From positions 101,775 to 165,774 of the forward strand of contig MGPE01000001.1 in the NCBI GenBank assembly GCA_001797335.1: a stretch of 64,000 nt of DNA, given 5' to 3'. The DNA comes from Deltaproteobacteria bacterium GWA2_38_16 (GTDB taxonomy: Bacteria; Bdellovibrionota; JACOXK01; 2-02-FULL-40-11). Made by a program: the position numbers and the translations under genes. Below, piece after piece: positions 16,669 to 26,179 of this stretch (the first letter of the stretch is position 1; the number at the start of each line of letters is the position of its first letter). The notes under the pieces were generated by a model. That model did not search any database. It was given only the letters and a program-made list of their open reading frames with translations, and had not been told where the DNA came from.

Positions 16669-18054
16669 TTAGGGGATGGATAAAATAACCAAATGTTGAG
16701 TTTGAGCAATCATCGTAAAATGATGAACATGGGGAAGAATTTCGGGCTTATTTGCCATAATATAAAGAGGAATATGATTAGATGTATTAAGAAGGGATAG
16801 ATGAAAAGGCAAAAATCTTTTTTCTTTAAAGGCATGGCTAAACCTAAAGTTTAAGAAAAAGTTTTGTCCTGGAAAATAGTATAAGACATTCTTTTCAGTA
16901 ATGGCACTTATCGCCCCTCCCAATTCATAATATTGTTTCCAGTAATGGACTTCCGACAAAAGTTTCTTTTTATGAAGTGAAAAAGGAGTAAAAGAAAATA
17001 CCAGAGCCATGAACAGAGTCGCAGTAAAAACACCGTAAGCAATCCATCGTTTGAGTTTTAGGGAAAGAAAAGATTCTATTCCAACTGCGCACAAAAGGGC
17101 CACTGCAGGATTTAAAGATAGGAGATAATACCCTTGGTTTTTAGAAGAAGTAAGGGATAAGGATCCAATTACAACCATGCACCAAAAGAAAAGTGTTAAG
17201 ATAATAGATTTTTGATGGGGCGTATTTAATTTTGTAAAGCGAATGAATGGAATAAAAGCAAATAGGGTAAGATACAGGTATCTGGTAAACATCGTTTTAA
17301 TATAAAAAGTAGGATCTTGAATAGTGCCATATCCGGTTGTTCTCCAAAATGACATGAATGAAATATCCGAATGATGTCTTGAGAGCAAAAAGGTATATCC
17401 TAAAATCAAAAAATAAGGAGTTAAAGTCCCTATCATAAAATAAGGAGAGAAAAGATCTTTCCATTTTTTTGAGATTAAAAGATAAAAAAGAATAATAGGA
17501 ATGGGTAATAAACCAAAAGATCCTTTGGTTAAGAGTGCACATCCTAAAGCAAAGCCAGAAATTAGGTAGAAACATTTATGCCTTTCAGAAAAAATAGCTG
17601 CTGTAATAGAAAGCGTACTAAAAAAGATAAGGGGGATATCTAAGAGACAAAGACTGGCATGCATCATAAACCGAGGGGAAATGAGCAAAAATAAACCTGC
17701 CAAAAATCCGACCCAAGGGGAGAAAAAAGTATTTCCAAACCCAAAAATAAGTAAAATCAGTAAACACCCCATCATCCCCACCAGTGCTTTTGAAGTAAAT
17801 TCTGAAATGCCAAAAATTTTAAAAAATCCAGCCTGAAGCCATTTAAATAAAAGGGGATGTTCAAAGAACATAAATTCGCTTTGAATATTTGGGTCTTCTG
17901 GAAAAAGTGTAGATTGAGCGGCTAAAAGGGCCGCCTGACTGCTATAGGTGTAGGGATCAACATGAACCGATCCCTGAACTCCCATTTTAGGGAAAATGAC
18001 AGTGATGGATAAAAGGAAAAGAAGTGCGCCTAAAAAAGGCTCAAAATTTTTCAT
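16669..18054 (-). CDS. GT39/ArnT-like membrane glycosyltransferase
   Basis: 461 residues with about ten hydrophobic segments. The N-terminal loop carries VDPYTYSSQA and FEHPLLFKWLQAGFFKIFG, the Asp/Glu-His-Pro-Pro-like pattern of dolichyl- or polyprenyl-phosphate-sugar dependent transferases (PMT/ArnT superfamily), which add a sugar from a lipid carrier on the periplasmic face. It overlaps the preceding gene by 4 bases (ATGA at 18051-18054), so it is the last of a three-gene operon whose first product is a polyprenyl-phosphate glycosyltransferase-like GT2. The likely acceptor (lipid A, glycan or protein) is not visible. Confidence 0.75.
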   Translation of the reverse strand: MKNFEPFLGALLFLLSITVIFPKMGVQGSVHVDPYTYSSQAALLAAQSTLFPEDPNIQSEFMFFEHPLLFKWLQAGFFKIFGISEFTSKALVGMMGCLLILLIFGFGNTFFSPWVGFLAGLFLLISPRFMMHASLCLLDIPLIFFSTLSITAAIFSERHKCFYLISGFALGCALLTKGSFGLLPIPIILFYLLISKKWKDLFSPYFMIGTLTPYFLILGYTFLLSRHHSDISFMSFWRTTGYGTIQDPTFYIKTMFTRYLYLTLFAFIPFIRFTKLNTPHQKSIILTLFFWCMVVIGSLSLTSSKNQGYYLLSLNPAVALLCAVGIESFLSLKLKRWIAYGVFTATLFMALVFSFTPFSLHKKKLLSEVHYWKQYYELGGAISAITEKNVLYYFPGQNFFLNFRFSHAFKEKRFLPFHLSLLNTSNHIPLYIMANKPEILPHVHHFTMIAQTQHLVILSIP

Positions 18055-19520
18055 AAAGATACCTTAACCGTTTTTCTAAAGATAATATGCTCCTTCATTT
18101 CTTTAAAAATTTCCCAATGTTCATTTAAAATATCTTTTAAGTCTTGAGTAGTAATAGGATCTTTTTCATTTTTCTTATAGACAATATAATTTAAATTTAG
18201 ATGTATATTGATAAGAGTTTTTATTGTTTGCTTTTCAGATCCACCTGTATAAATGGGGATATTTTTGTTGAGATAAAAATATCCTGTGTCGTCACGGTTA
18301 ATGTACATGACTCCTGTTGAATCTTGTTGTTTTCCAACAATATAGGTTGCTTTTACAAGTTCTGAATTTTTTGTCCAATGAGGATATTGATACGGGTAAT
18401 TAAGAAAAGGGGATAAAAAAGGAGGTATGTACTGTGGAATAAGAGCAATAAAAAATAAACTATACGTCAATTTTTTTAATCTTATCTGTGCTGTTTCTGA
18501 AAGAAGAGTGTTTTTAAAAAAATAAAAATATCCGATGGGAATCAAAATAAAAAAGAAAGGAGTAATGGGGCTGATATATCGTAAAAGCTTGTGTCCTACC
18601 AAAGAATGGATGATGAAATATAGGACTAAAGAAAAATGAATAAGATTAAGTTTTTTAAAAGAATGATAAAAATAAAAAAGAATACAGGGAAATAAGATGG
18701 GAGATAAAATTTTAACAGTATAACCTATATAGGTATAAAAGGGTTTTGCAGTATCTTCTCCTGTGACATCATGATAATAATTAAAAAAAGAGGCTAAAAA
18801 TTTATGCCAGGTAAAATAATCTACTATTCCTTGAATAAGAATAACCATCATTACTCCTATGCAAAACATGAAAGCAGAAACATATTTCTTTTTAAAAAGG
18901 AGATAGCCTAATAGTGTAAAACCAAAAACAGCCACATGATATTTAGCGACAAAGACAAATCCAAGACTGATGCCACTCATCATACCCAGATATAGTTGTT
19001 TTAATCGGGGATGATCTGGATAAGAAGAAGCTTTAAGACAGAAAAGATGAGCCAGTAAAACAAAAGCAATAGCAATCATTTCACCATGAAGTTGAAGATT
19101 AAAGAAAGCAAAAAACCCCCACACGGCAGCATATAATGCGGCAAGATAAGCTGTGCGTTCATTATCAAGAATTTTAGTAATATGAAAAATGCTATAAATG
19201 CTGACTAAAGATAAAAGAGCTAAAAAGAATCGTAGAGTATAAATCCACAAAAATGGGTCATCAATTTTTAAAAAAAGGAAACATTTTAGTAAAATATAGA
19301 TACAACCTGGAATAATCCAAGATCGAGCCCCTCCAAACTGAGAATTAAATTCCCAGGGTAAGGCTCCAAATCCCTTTGCATATTTAAAAGCAGGTTCTAA
19401 ATATTGCCACTGAGCGTCTGGATGTAAATATCCTCCTCCCATAACAAAAATCATGATACTTCTTAAAAAGAGAGATAATAAAAGAATATTTCTTAAAGTT
19501 AAATATTTGCTATCGATCAT
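18051..19520 (-). CDS. Alg9/GT22-like multi-pass membrane glycosyltransferase
   Basis: 489 residues with about ten membrane helices. The N-terminal luminal/periplasmic loop has GGGYLHPDAQWQYLEPAF, where HPDA...E matches the HPDE-type motif of Alg9/PIG-B mannosyltransferases, and FGGARSWIIPG resembles their second loop. It would transfer a sugar from a polyprenyl-phosphate donor. The gene overlaps the GT2 gene upstream by 11 bases and the GT39 gene downstream by 4 bases. A GT39-type assignment is the alternative. The C-terminal 100 residues are soluble. Confidence 0.68.
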   Translation of the reverse strand: MIDSKYLTLRNILLLSLFLRSIMIFVMGGGYLHPDAQWQYLEPAFKYAKGFGALPWEFNSQFGGARSWIIPGCIYILLKCFLFLKIDDPFLWIYTLRFFLALLSLVSIYSIFHITKILDNERTAYLAALYAAVWGFFAFFNLQLHGEMIAIAFVLLAHLFCLKASSYPDHPRLKQLYLGMMSGISLGFVFVAKYHVAVFGFTLLGYLLFKKKYVSAFMFCIGVMMVILIQGIVDYFTWHKFLASFFNYYHDVTGEDTAKPFYTYIGYTVKILSPILFPCILFYFYHSFKKLNLIHFSLVLYFIIHSLVGHKLLRYISPITPFFFILIPIGYFYFFKNTLLSETAQIRLKKLTYSLFFIALIPQYIPPFLSPFLNYPYQYPHWTKNSELVKATYIVGKQQDSTGVMYINRDDTGYFYLNKNIPIYTGGSEKQTIKTLINIHLNLNYIVYKKNEKDPITTQDLKDILNEHWEIFKEMKEHIIFRKTVKVSL

Positions 19521-20367
19521 GAATTTCTGAATGTATTTGTCGTAAGATATCTGCTAAGAGACCAAAGAAAAAACAAAAAATTCCAGCAATAATAATAAGG
19601 CCTCCTCCTACAGGGATGCCCAGACCCACAATGGCTGCTTTCCAAAGACTATAGATGAAGCCTATGGCAATGAATATTCCTGAAAGAGGCAGAAAAAAAT
19701 GAAGAGGTTTAAAAAGAATAGTTAGTCGAAGAATAAGCATCATCATTTTTAGCCCATCTGAAAGAGGGCTTACAGTACTACGCCCTTTTCTTTTAACAAC
19801 GGTTATGGGGTGATATTGTACGTCATAGTGGTTTGCAAAAGCATATAGAGTTAAGGTAGTTGTAGCTGAAAAACCATTTGGCAAAAAAGAAAAACTTTTT
19901 TGAAAAAGATCTCTATCGATAATTCTTAAGCCGGAGTTTAAATCTGGGATTTTTTGTTTCATTAAAAAATTTGCAAAGCTATTCAATATTTTTTTTCCAA
20001 AGGCTCTGCGATAATCTCTTAAGAAATTTTTATCGCGTTCCCCCACAATCATGTGGCAATTTTTACACTGTGCATAGAGTTTCTCGATATCCTCAACATG
20101 ATGCTGCCCATCCGCATCAAAGAGGCAAATATATTTCCTGGTTGCTTTTCTAAAGCCAGACTTAAGAGAGGCGCCGTATCCCATATTGGTAAGGTGTTTA
20201 ACAATAATAATTCCAGATACAGTTTCTATTTTAGAGTAGGAAGCGTCTGTCGAAGCATCATCAATAACGATTATTTCGGCTTGAGGATATTTCTCTTTCA
20301 GGGCACACAGAATTTCTCCAATACTTTGTGCTTCATTATAACAAGGAATAATAATGGATAAGTCCAT
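19510..20367 (-). CDS. Family 2 glycosyltransferase, polyprenyl-phosphate sugar synthase-like
   Basis: 285 residues. N-terminal GT-A domain with IIIPCYNEAQSIGEIL, IVIDDASTD and FDADGQHH (metal-binding DxD), followed by LNSGLRIIDRDLF, then two C-terminal membrane helices (LHFFLPLSGIFIAIGFIY and VGGGLIIIAGIFCFFF). This is the layout of dolichol-phosphate-mannose or undecaprenyl-phosphate sugar synthases, which load a sugar on a lipid carrier. It would supply the donor for the two membrane transferases that follow in the operon (inference from context). The upstream region is shared with the divergent D-aminoacylase gene. Confidence 0.85.
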   Translation of the reverse strand: MDLSIIIPCYNEAQSIGEILCALKEKYPQAEIIVIDDASTDASYSKIETVSGIIIVKHLTNMGYGASLKSGFRKATRKYICLFDADGQHHVEDIEKLYAQCKNCHMIVGERDKNFLRDYRRAFGKKILNSFANFLMKQKIPDLNSGLRIIDRDLFQKSFSFLPNGFSATTTLTLYAFANHYDVQYHPITVVKRKGRSTVSPLSDGLKMMMLILRLTILFKPLHFFLPLSGIFIAIGFIYSLWKAAIVGLGIPVGGGLIIIAGIFCFFFGLLADILRQIHSEIHDR

Positions 20368-20410
20368 AGTGTTAAAAGGTACTTTAATTTACAAGATAAT
20401 ATTTGTAAAA

Positions 20411-20419
20411 TGGTATTAT
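20411..20419 (+). promoter_or_regulatory. Extended -10 promoter of the D-aminoacylase-like gene
   Basis: TGG-TATTAT at 20411-20419 is an extended -10 box without a good -35. The start ATG is 19 bases further on and has no ribosome site, so the leader would be about 13 nt. Confidence 0.45.
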
Positions 20420-20438
20420 CAAATGATAACTTTAAAAT

Positions 20439-22028
20439 ATGCTTGATATGTTGATTAAAGAGGCGACAATTTATGATGGGACGGGAAAAATTTCTTTTGT
20501 GGCTGACGTAGGGATTAGGGGAGATAAAATTGTTTCCGTCCAAAAAGATATTCAAGAAAAAGCTAAAAACATTATTCAGGCCAAAGGGTTTATTTTAAGT
20601 CCTGGGTTTATCGATATCCATTCCCACTCAGATTATTTTTTACTGATTAATCCCACGGCCGATAGCAAGATTACTCAAGGTGTGACCACAGAAGTGGGAG
20701 GAAATTGTGGATATTCTGCAGCTCCTATTTGGGGAGAAGCTCAAAAACGCAGGGAAGAAGAATACCAAAAATATTATAACCTAAAATTAGGGTGGAGTAG
20801 TCTTTCCGAATATTTTAAACGGCTAGAAGATACTACCATAGCGTTAAATTATGCCCATTTGATTGGGCACAATACTCTTCGACAATCGGCCATGGGATCT
20901 AGTAATCGAGCTCCCACGACTCAAGAACTTTCTCAGATGAAAAAAGGTGTTGAAGAAGGGATGAAAGAAGGGGCGGTGGGAATTTCAACAGGGCTGATTT
21001 ATCCTCCTGCTTGCTATTCTAAAACCGAAGAAGTTGTGGCCTTGGCCAATGTGTGTAAAAAATCGGGAGGAATTTTTACGTTTCACATGAGAAGTGAAAG
21101 CGATCGAGTTGTGGAAGCTATTCAAGAGGTATTGACTATTGCACGAGGAGCTAAAATTCCTGTTCAAATTTCTCATGTAAAAACTTCAGGGCAAAGAAAT
21201 TGGCATAAAATTAAAGAAATTTTTGGTCTCATCGAAAAGGCCCAGCAAGAAGGGCTAGATGTAGAATGTGATCGTTATCCTTATGCGGCTTCTCAAACAG
21301 GGTTAATGCAAGTTTTGCCGGACTGGACATTTGAAGGAGGAGCTAAGGGATTGGTGCAAACGCTTAAAGATTCTAAAAACAGGAAAAAAATTAAAGAAGA
21401 AGTAATGACGCTACACCCTCCTTCGGAAGAATATTTAGACAAAGTTTTAATTATGGAAGTCATGAGTGAAAAAAATAAGCAATTTGAGGGGCTTACGGTT
21501 CAAAAGGCAGCCAAAAAAGCCAAAAAAGAAGAGTTTGAATTTTTATTTGATCTTTTAATTGAAGAAGAGGCAGCGGTATCGGCAATTTACTTTACGATGT
21601 CGGAAGAAAATTTAAAGAATTTTTTAAAGAAAGACTATATTTTTGTAGCCTCAGATAGTGGAGCAAGGGCCACTCATGGGCCCTTGGCGAAGGGAAAACC
21701 ACATCCCCGGATTTTTGGAACTTTCCCAAGAGTGATTCGAAAATATGTAAGGGAAGAAAAATTTTTAGATCTGGCTACAGCGATTTATAAGATGACGTAT
21801 CAGCCAGCTAGGCGTTTTGGTTTAGAAAAGCGTGGGAAAATTAAAGTGGGATATTTTGCAGATGTGGTGTTGTTTGATTTTAATAAAATCGCGGACAAAG
21901 CAGACTTTTTAGATCCCTTTCACTATTGTGAGGGGATTGAATATGTTTTTGTGAATGGGGAGATAGCCCTGGAAAAAGGAAAGCAAACTAAAACCAGAGC
22001 AGGTAGGGTCCTAAGAAGACATAGTTAG
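20439..22028 (+). CDS. N-acyl-D-amino-acid deacylase family amidohydrolase
   Basis: 529 residues, the usual length. Amidohydrolase TIM barrel with metal ligands in FIDIHSHSDYF, the family motifs TEVGGNCGYSAAP, HMRSESDRVVEAIQE and QISHVKTSG, and the closing ASDSGA and GRVLRR. It removes acyl groups from D-amino acids; in bacteria such enzymes can process D-amino acid-containing peptides. It begins an island of peptidoglycan recycling genes, so a D-Ala or D-Glu-containing wall peptide is a reasonable substrate (inference). A second ATG at 20448 is possible. It ends directly at hairpin repeat copy C and converges with nagZ. Confidence 0.88.
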   Translation: MLDMLIKEATIYDGTGKISFVADVGIRGDKIVSVQKDIQEKAKNIIQAKGFILSPGFIDIHSHSDYFLLINPTADSKITQGVTTEVGGNCGYSAAPIWGEAQKRREEEYQKYYNLKLGWSSLSEYFKRLEDTTIALNYAHLIGHNTLRQSAMGSSNRAPTTQELSQMKKGVEEGMKEGAVGISTGLIYPPACYSKTEEVVALANVCKKSGGIFTFHMRSESDRVVEAIQEVLTIARGAKIPVQISHVKTSGQRNWHKIKEIFGLIEKAQQEGLDVECDRYPYAASQTGLMQVLPDWTFEGGAKGLVQTLKDSKNRKKIKEEVMTLHPPSEEYLDKVLIMEVMSEKNKQFEGLTVQKAAKKAKKEEFEFLFDLLIEEEAAVSAIYFTMSEENLKNFLKKDYIFVASDSGARATHGPLAKGKPHPRIFGTFPRVIRKYVREEKFLDLATAIYKMTYQPARRFGLEKRGKIKVGYFADVVLFDFNKIADKADFLDPFHYCEGIEYVFVNGEIALEKGKQTKTRAGRVLRRHS

Positions 22029-22029
22029 T

Positions 22030-22120
22030 GGGTTGGGTGGCATTGAAGGAGAGGCTCCATCGACGCGACCGGAACGAAGTGAGGACGAACGATGGAGAGC
22101 GTCCTTCAATGACAGGACCC
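22030..22120. repeat. Large hairpin repeat, copy C
   Basis: Stems CATTGAAGGA with TCCTTCAATG and CTCCATCG with CGATGGAG; loop acgcgaccggaacgaagtg to aggacgaa; ends GGGTTGGGTGG and GACAGGACCC. It starts one base after the D-aminoacylase stop and ends 13 bases before the nagZ stop, that is, between two converging genes, like copy A. Confidence 0.88.
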
Positions 22121-22133
22121 AAAGAATATGTTT

Positions 22134-23210
22134 TTAAGTTAAGAGTTGTTTGGCTAAGGTTTGGTGAGCTTCGCATCCCACTACTTCTGAAATCTTTGCA
22201 GGATCTACTGGTTGATAGGGCATGATATAGCGATTTCTAACTTTAGTAATTCTTTCTGAGCTATCTTCAATTCTTTTTAGAGGAATTTTTAAATCTAACA
22301 CACGTCTTAATAAACTTTCTATTGCAGTAATTTGTTTTTCTAGCGTCTTACAAATTAAGATAAAATCTGCTCCAGCATCAATGGCTTTATTGGAGGCTTC
22401 TTCAATGGTATAATGATCAGAAATAGCTTTCATTTCTAAATCATCAGTAATAATAACACGGCTAAATCGAAGCTGAGTTCTTAAAAATTCCATCGTGATT
22501 TTAGAAAGAGTGGCAGGATATTTGGGATCCAAATTGGGATTTAAAATGTGAGCCGTCATCACTGTTTCAACTCCTCCCTTAATAACCCGTTCAAAAGGGA
22601 TCCATTCAACCGTTTTTAATCTTTCTATGGAATGTTCTACTTTGGGAAGCTCCAAGTGAGAATCCAGCATTGTATCTCCATGTCCTGGAAAATGTTTTGC
22701 ACAAGCCACAACGCCCCCCCGCTGAAGCCCCCGAATAAAACCAGAAGCAATTCTTGAAACAATTTCTGGATCTGAGCTAAATGCACGATCTCCGATAATA
22801 GGATTTTGAGGGTTTGTATTGACATCTACCACAGGAGCAAAGTTATAGTTAATACCGACGGCTCTCAGTTCTTGAGCCATCGCAAAACCTACATCAAAAC
22901 AAAGTTTGGGAGAATCTAGTTTTGTTAATAATTCTGGTTTTCCAAAATCTGTAAAGGGTTCATGAAGGCGCTTTACCCTCCCCCCTTCTTGATCAACCGC
23001 AATAAATAAAGGTGTTTTTGGATTTAAGGCTTGAATATCATTGGTGAGCGCAGCAATTTGTTCAGGGCTTTCAATGTTTCGTTCAAAAAGAACAACGCCC
23101 CCTACGTAATAATCACTGATCATTTTTTTTAGATCATCAGAGACAGATTTTCCTTCAAAGCCAATTATAAACATTTGGCCAACCCGTCTTCTAATTTGAT
23201 CTAGTTTCAT
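22134..23210 (-). CDS. nagZ: Beta-N-acetylglucosaminidase (GH3)
   Basis: Cytoplasmic enzyme that removes GlcNAc from GlcNAc-anhydroMurNAc peptides in wall recycling. 358 residues, a single-domain GH3 as expected for NagZ. The motif KHFPGHGDTMLDSH carries the mobile-loop Asp-His pair that acts as acid/base, and IITDDLEMKAI carries the nucleophile Asp. FIAVDQEGGRVKRL is the substrate-binding region. The gene lies downstream of dppB-dppC with a 38-bp gap that contains its own extended -10 box. There is no ribosome site before the ATG. Confidence 0.94.
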   Translation of the reverse strand: MKLDQIRRRVGQMFIIGFEGKSVSDDLKKMISDYYVGGVVLFERNIESPEQIAALTNDIQALNPKTPLFIAVDQEGGRVKRLHEPFTDFGKPELLTKLDSPKLCFDVGFAMAQELRAVGINYNFAPVVDVNTNPQNPIIGDRAFSSDPEIVSRIASGFIRGLQRGGVVACAKHFPGHGDTMLDSHLELPKVEHSIERLKTVEWIPFERVIKGGVETVMTAHILNPNLDPKYPATLSKITMEFLRTQLRFSRVIITDDLEMKAISDHYTIEEASNKAIDAGADFILICKTLEKQITAIESLLRRVLDLKIPLKRIEDSSERITKVRNRYIMPYQPVDPAKISEVVGCEAHQTLAKQLLT

Positions 23211-23219
23211 AACAAGGTG

Positions 23220-23228
23220 ATCATAGCA
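23220..23228 (-). promoter_or_regulatory. Extended -10 promoter just before nagZ
   Basis: On the minus strand TGC-TATGAT ends 9 bases before the nagZ ATG at 23210, so a transcript from it would be leaderless or nearly so. No good -35 is present. Confidence 0.45.
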
Positions 23229-23248
23229 AATTTAAATTTTAGAAACGA

Positions 23249-24043
23249 CTATTTTTTTAACTTGGGATCCCATAGATCTCTCAACCCATCTCCAATAAAA
23301 TTAAATCCCAAAACCGTTAGCATGATGGCAATTCCAGGGAAAATAGCAATGAATCCCGGCTGAAAGGAAGACTGTTTTGCTAAAGACAACATATTTCCCC
23401 AGCTGGGAATGTCAGGCGGTACACCCACCCCTAAAAAGCTTAGAGAAGATTCTCCAATAATAATTCCTCCCATGACAAAAGAAGCCTGAACAATAAGAGG
23501 GGATAAAATATTGGGCCAAATGTGTCTGATAAGAATTCGAGAATGGTTAGCTCCCAGAGATCGAACCGCTTGAACAAATTCTTTTTCTTTTTCAGATAAC
23601 ACCTGAGCTCTGGTAACTCTGGCAAATCCTGTCCATCCTACTATAGAAAAAAGCATAATTACGTTGAGTAAGGAAGGACTTAAAAAAGCCGCCAAGGCAA
23701 AAATAAGTAAAAGTCCTGGGAAAGCTAAAAGAATATCTACAAGACGCATTAAACACTCATCCCACCATCCTCCGTAATAGCCCGCGAGCGATCCTAATAA
23801 AAGACCAATAAAAAATGATAAAAGAGTAGAAACAATGGCTACCGTTAAAGAAATTCTGGCTCCGTAAATAATTTTACTGTAAATATCTCCTCCCAATTTA
23901 TCTTGCCCTAGCCAGTGAGTGTGAGAAGGAGGAGAAAATCGATGGCTAATGTCAGTACTTTTAGGATCATGGGTTATTAAGAAAGGAGCAAAGAGCCCCG
24001 CTAAAATAAAAAGTGTAACCAAGATGAGGCCTATCTTTGTCAT
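23249..24043 (-). CDS. dppC: Dipeptide/oligopeptide ABC transporter permease (DppC-like)
   Basis: 264 residues with an N-terminal membrane helix, a periplasmic HRFSPPSHTHWLGQDKLGGDIYSKIIYGAR segment typical of DppC/OppC, and five more helices. The EAA loop reads EFVQAVRSLGANHSRILIRHIWPN and contacts the ATPase. It imports peptides with DppB, whose gene overlaps by 4 bases. No substrate-binding protein or ATPase gene is in the window, so the rest of the transporter must be encoded elsewhere. The location in the recycling island suggests murein peptides as substrate (inference). Confidence 0.93.
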   Translation of the reverse strand: MTKIGLILVTLFILAGLFAPFLITHDPKSTDISHRFSPPSHTHWLGQDKLGGDIYSKIIYGARISLTVAIVSTLLSFFIGLLLGSLAGYYGGWWDECLMRLVDILLAFPGLLLIFALAAFLSPSLLNVIMLFSIVGWTGFARVTRAQVLSEKEKEFVQAVRSLGANHSRILIRHIWPNILSPLIVQASFVMGGIIIGESSLSFLGVGVPPDIPSWGNMLSLAKQSSFQPGFIAIFPGIAIMLTVLGFNFIGDGLRDLWDPKLKK

Positions 24044-24957
24044 TGGAGCCGAATCCTTGGATCAGCCCAGGCATATAAAATATCAGTTAAAAGATTAATA
24101 ACGACATAAAGAGTAGCAATAAGAATAACGCATCCTTGAACTAAAGGATAATTTCTGGATTGAATGGCTTCTACCAGAAGGCTTCCAATTCCTGGCCAGT
24201 CAAAAACAGTTTCTGTAATAATCGAGCCAGATAAAAGTGCCCCCATTTGTATGCCAGCAATGGTAATAACCGGGACCAGTGTATTTTTAAGGACGTGTTT
24301 AAAAAGAATTGTTGTTTCAGAAAGTCCTTTGGCTCTGGCCGTTCTAATATAATCTTCTCGAATAATTTCTAAGGTAGAAGTTCTGGTGAGCCTTGAAAGC
24401 AGAGCCATCATGGCTGTTCCTAAGGTAATGGCAGGCAGCACAATACTTAAAAAACCACTTCGTTCTGAAATGGGGAAAATGGGAAGCGTATAGGCAAAAA
24501 GAATAATTAAAAGAGGGCCTAACCAAAAATGAGGGATAGAGATTCCTAAAAGAGAAATAAGCATGGATATGCCATCCAGATAGGTTTTGTGTTTTACCGC
24601 AGCCAACATCCCTAGAGGGATAGAAATAACAATGGCAAACACCATGGCCCAGATGGCTAATTCGGCTGTAGCGGGAAAACGCTCAGAAATTTTTGCCCAC
24701 ACATTTTCTTCAGAAGGAATAGATTTTAAATTTCCTGTAAAAACATCTTTTAAAAACAAAATATATTGCAGGGGGATGGGTTTGTCTTGGTGAAGAAGTT
24801 TTCTAAAATGATCTTTGGAGACAGCTTGGGCCGTTTCTCCAAGCATAATATCAATGGGATCTCCTGGGATGATGTGCATGAAGGAAAAAACAATAAGTGT
24901 AATGCCAAAAAGAATGGGGACCAACAGTAAACATCGCCGTAAAATATAGGCTTTCAT
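24040..24957 (-). CDS. dppB: Dipeptide/oligopeptide ABC transporter permease (DppB-like)
   Basis: 305 residues, standard for DppB/OppB. It begins MKAYILRRCLLLVPILFGITL and FMHIIPGDPID, as the family does, and has six membrane helices. The EAA loop is DYIRTARAKGLSETTILFKHVLKN, and it ends ILYAWADPRIRLQ. It forms the channel with DppC. The promoter is probably the extended -10 box at 24974-24982, which leaves a leader of about ten bases. It is divergent from the M20 peptidase gene. Confidence 0.94.
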   Translation of the reverse strand: MKAYILRRCLLLVPILFGITLIVFSFMHIIPGDPIDIMLGETAQAVSKDHFRKLLHQDKPIPLQYILFLKDVFTGNLKSIPSEENVWAKISERFPATAELAIWAMVFAIVISIPLGMLAAVKHKTYLDGISMLISLLGISIPHFWLGPLLIILFAYTLPIFPISERSGFLSIVLPAITLGTAMMALLSRLTRTSTLEIIREDYIRTARAKGLSETTILFKHVLKNTLVPVITIAGIQMGALLSGSIITETVFDWPGIGSLLVEAIQSRNYPLVQGCVILIATLYVVINLLTDILYAWADPRIRLQ

Positions 24958-24973
24958 GAACGAACGTGTACAA

Positions 24974-24982
24974 AGTATAGCA
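24974..24982 (-). promoter_or_regulatory. Extended -10 promoter of dppBC
   Basis: TGC-TATACT on the minus strand, 16 bases before the dppB ATG at 24957, with no ribosome site between them. It lies in the 58-bp gap shared with the divergent M20 gene. Confidence 0.5.
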
Positions 24983-25015
24983 TCTCTGACCCACTTTATG
25001 CTAATATTTTAGCTT

Positions 25016-26179
25016 ATGAGTAGCAAAGAAGTGATTCTTAAAGAAGTGGATAAATTATCTTTAGAGATGAAGTCTGTGGCCAAATTTATTGGTCAATATC
25101 CAGAACTGGCATTTTCGGAATTTAAAGCTCAAGAAAAACTCACCTGGTTTCTTAAAAAATATGGATTTAACGTTAAAAAAGGTGTTGGTGGAATAAAAAC
25201 GGCATTTATTGCCACGAAAAGTAATAGATTTAAAAAAACACCCAATCTTGGTTTTTTGGCTGAATATGATGCTCTTCCTGGCATTGGGCATGCTTGTGGA
25301 CATAATCTCATTGGAACCGCAAGTTCTGGTGCAGCCATTGCTTTATCATCCATTTTAAAACAAGTTTCAGGAACCATTACGGTTATTGGTTGCCCAGCAG
25401 AAGAAGGAGGTGGGGGAAAAGTTTTACTCGCCAAAAAAGGAATTTTTGACCCTCTTTCTGTTGCGATGATGGCACATCCTGATAATAAAACAGAAGTGGT
25501 TAAATACATGTTGGCTCTTATTGAAGTAGATATTGAGTTTTTAGGCCGAGCTAGTCATGCTGCTGCAGAACCTGAAAAAGGCATTCATGCTTTAAATGCA
25601 GCTGTAGCAACCTACTCAGCTATTTTAAAAATGAGTAAAACGCTAACCAAAGATGCCAGAGTACATGGAATTTTTACGTCTGGGGGCCAAAAACCCAATA
25701 TTATTCCTGCCCATGCCGCTTTAAGTTACTACGTGCGAGCGTTGGATATGAAATATGCGTACCAAATTATTCAAAAAATAAAAAAAATTGCTTTTCAAGA
25801 AGCAAAAAAAATTAAAGCCAAAGTTATTTTTAAAGTTAATCCCATTGTATATGAACCTTTTCATCCCAATCGGACCCTAGCGCATGTTTTTGAAAAACAA
25901 TTGGCATTTTTAAAAATAAAAAATGAACAATCAGATCCAAAATCCAAAATTGGTTCTTCTGATATTGGCAATGTGGGAAATATAGTTCCTACCATTCACC
26001 CTTCTATTAAAATTTGTAATCATTTTTCATGCCATACCCCTGATTTTTCTAAAGCGGCTTTATCTCAGGGTGGATTTCAAGGGATGATGGTAGCAGCAAA
26101 AGCCTTGGCACTTACAGGGCATGAACTTTTTTTAAATTCAACAGTGCTTACAAAAATTAAAGAGGAATTTCATCGGTGA
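25016..26179 (+). CDS. M20 family amidohydrolase/peptidase (AbgB/ACY1L2-like)
   Basis: 387 residues. Two-zinc amidohydrolase with GIGHACGHNLIG, CPAEEGGGGK and MMAHPD holding metal ligands and the general base, and the lid/dimerisation domain starting RASHAAAEPEKGIHALNA. Relatives split p-aminobenzoyl-glutamate or other N-acyl amino acids and dipeptides. It overlaps the following anmK start (GTGA), so the two are co-translated. Next to DppBC and AnmK it may act on imported murein peptides or amides (inference); the exact substrate is unknown. Confidence 0.88.
   Translation: MSSKEVILKEVDKLSLEMKSVAKFIGQYPELAFSEFKAQEKLTWFLKKYGFNVKKGVGGIKTAFIATKSNRFKKTPNLGFLAEYDALPGIGHACGHNLIGTASSGAAIALSSILKQVSGTITVIGCPAEEGGGGKVLLAKKGIFDPLSVAMMAHPDNKTEVVKYMLALIEVDIEFLGRASHAAAEPEKGIHALNAAVATYSAILKMSKTLTKDARVHGIFTSGGQKPNIIPAHAALSYYVRALDMKYAYQIIQKIKKIAFQEAKKIKAKVIFKVNPIVYEPFHPNRTLAHVFEKQLAFLKIKNEQSDPKSKIGSSDIGNVGNIVPTIHPSIKICNHFSCHTPDFSKAALSQGGFQGMMVAAKALALTGHELFLNSTVLTKIKEEFHR

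Noticed and set aside
25129..25509. 126-residue minus-strand frame within the M20 gene
   Set aside because: Shadow of a real gene with all M20 motifs on the plus strand.
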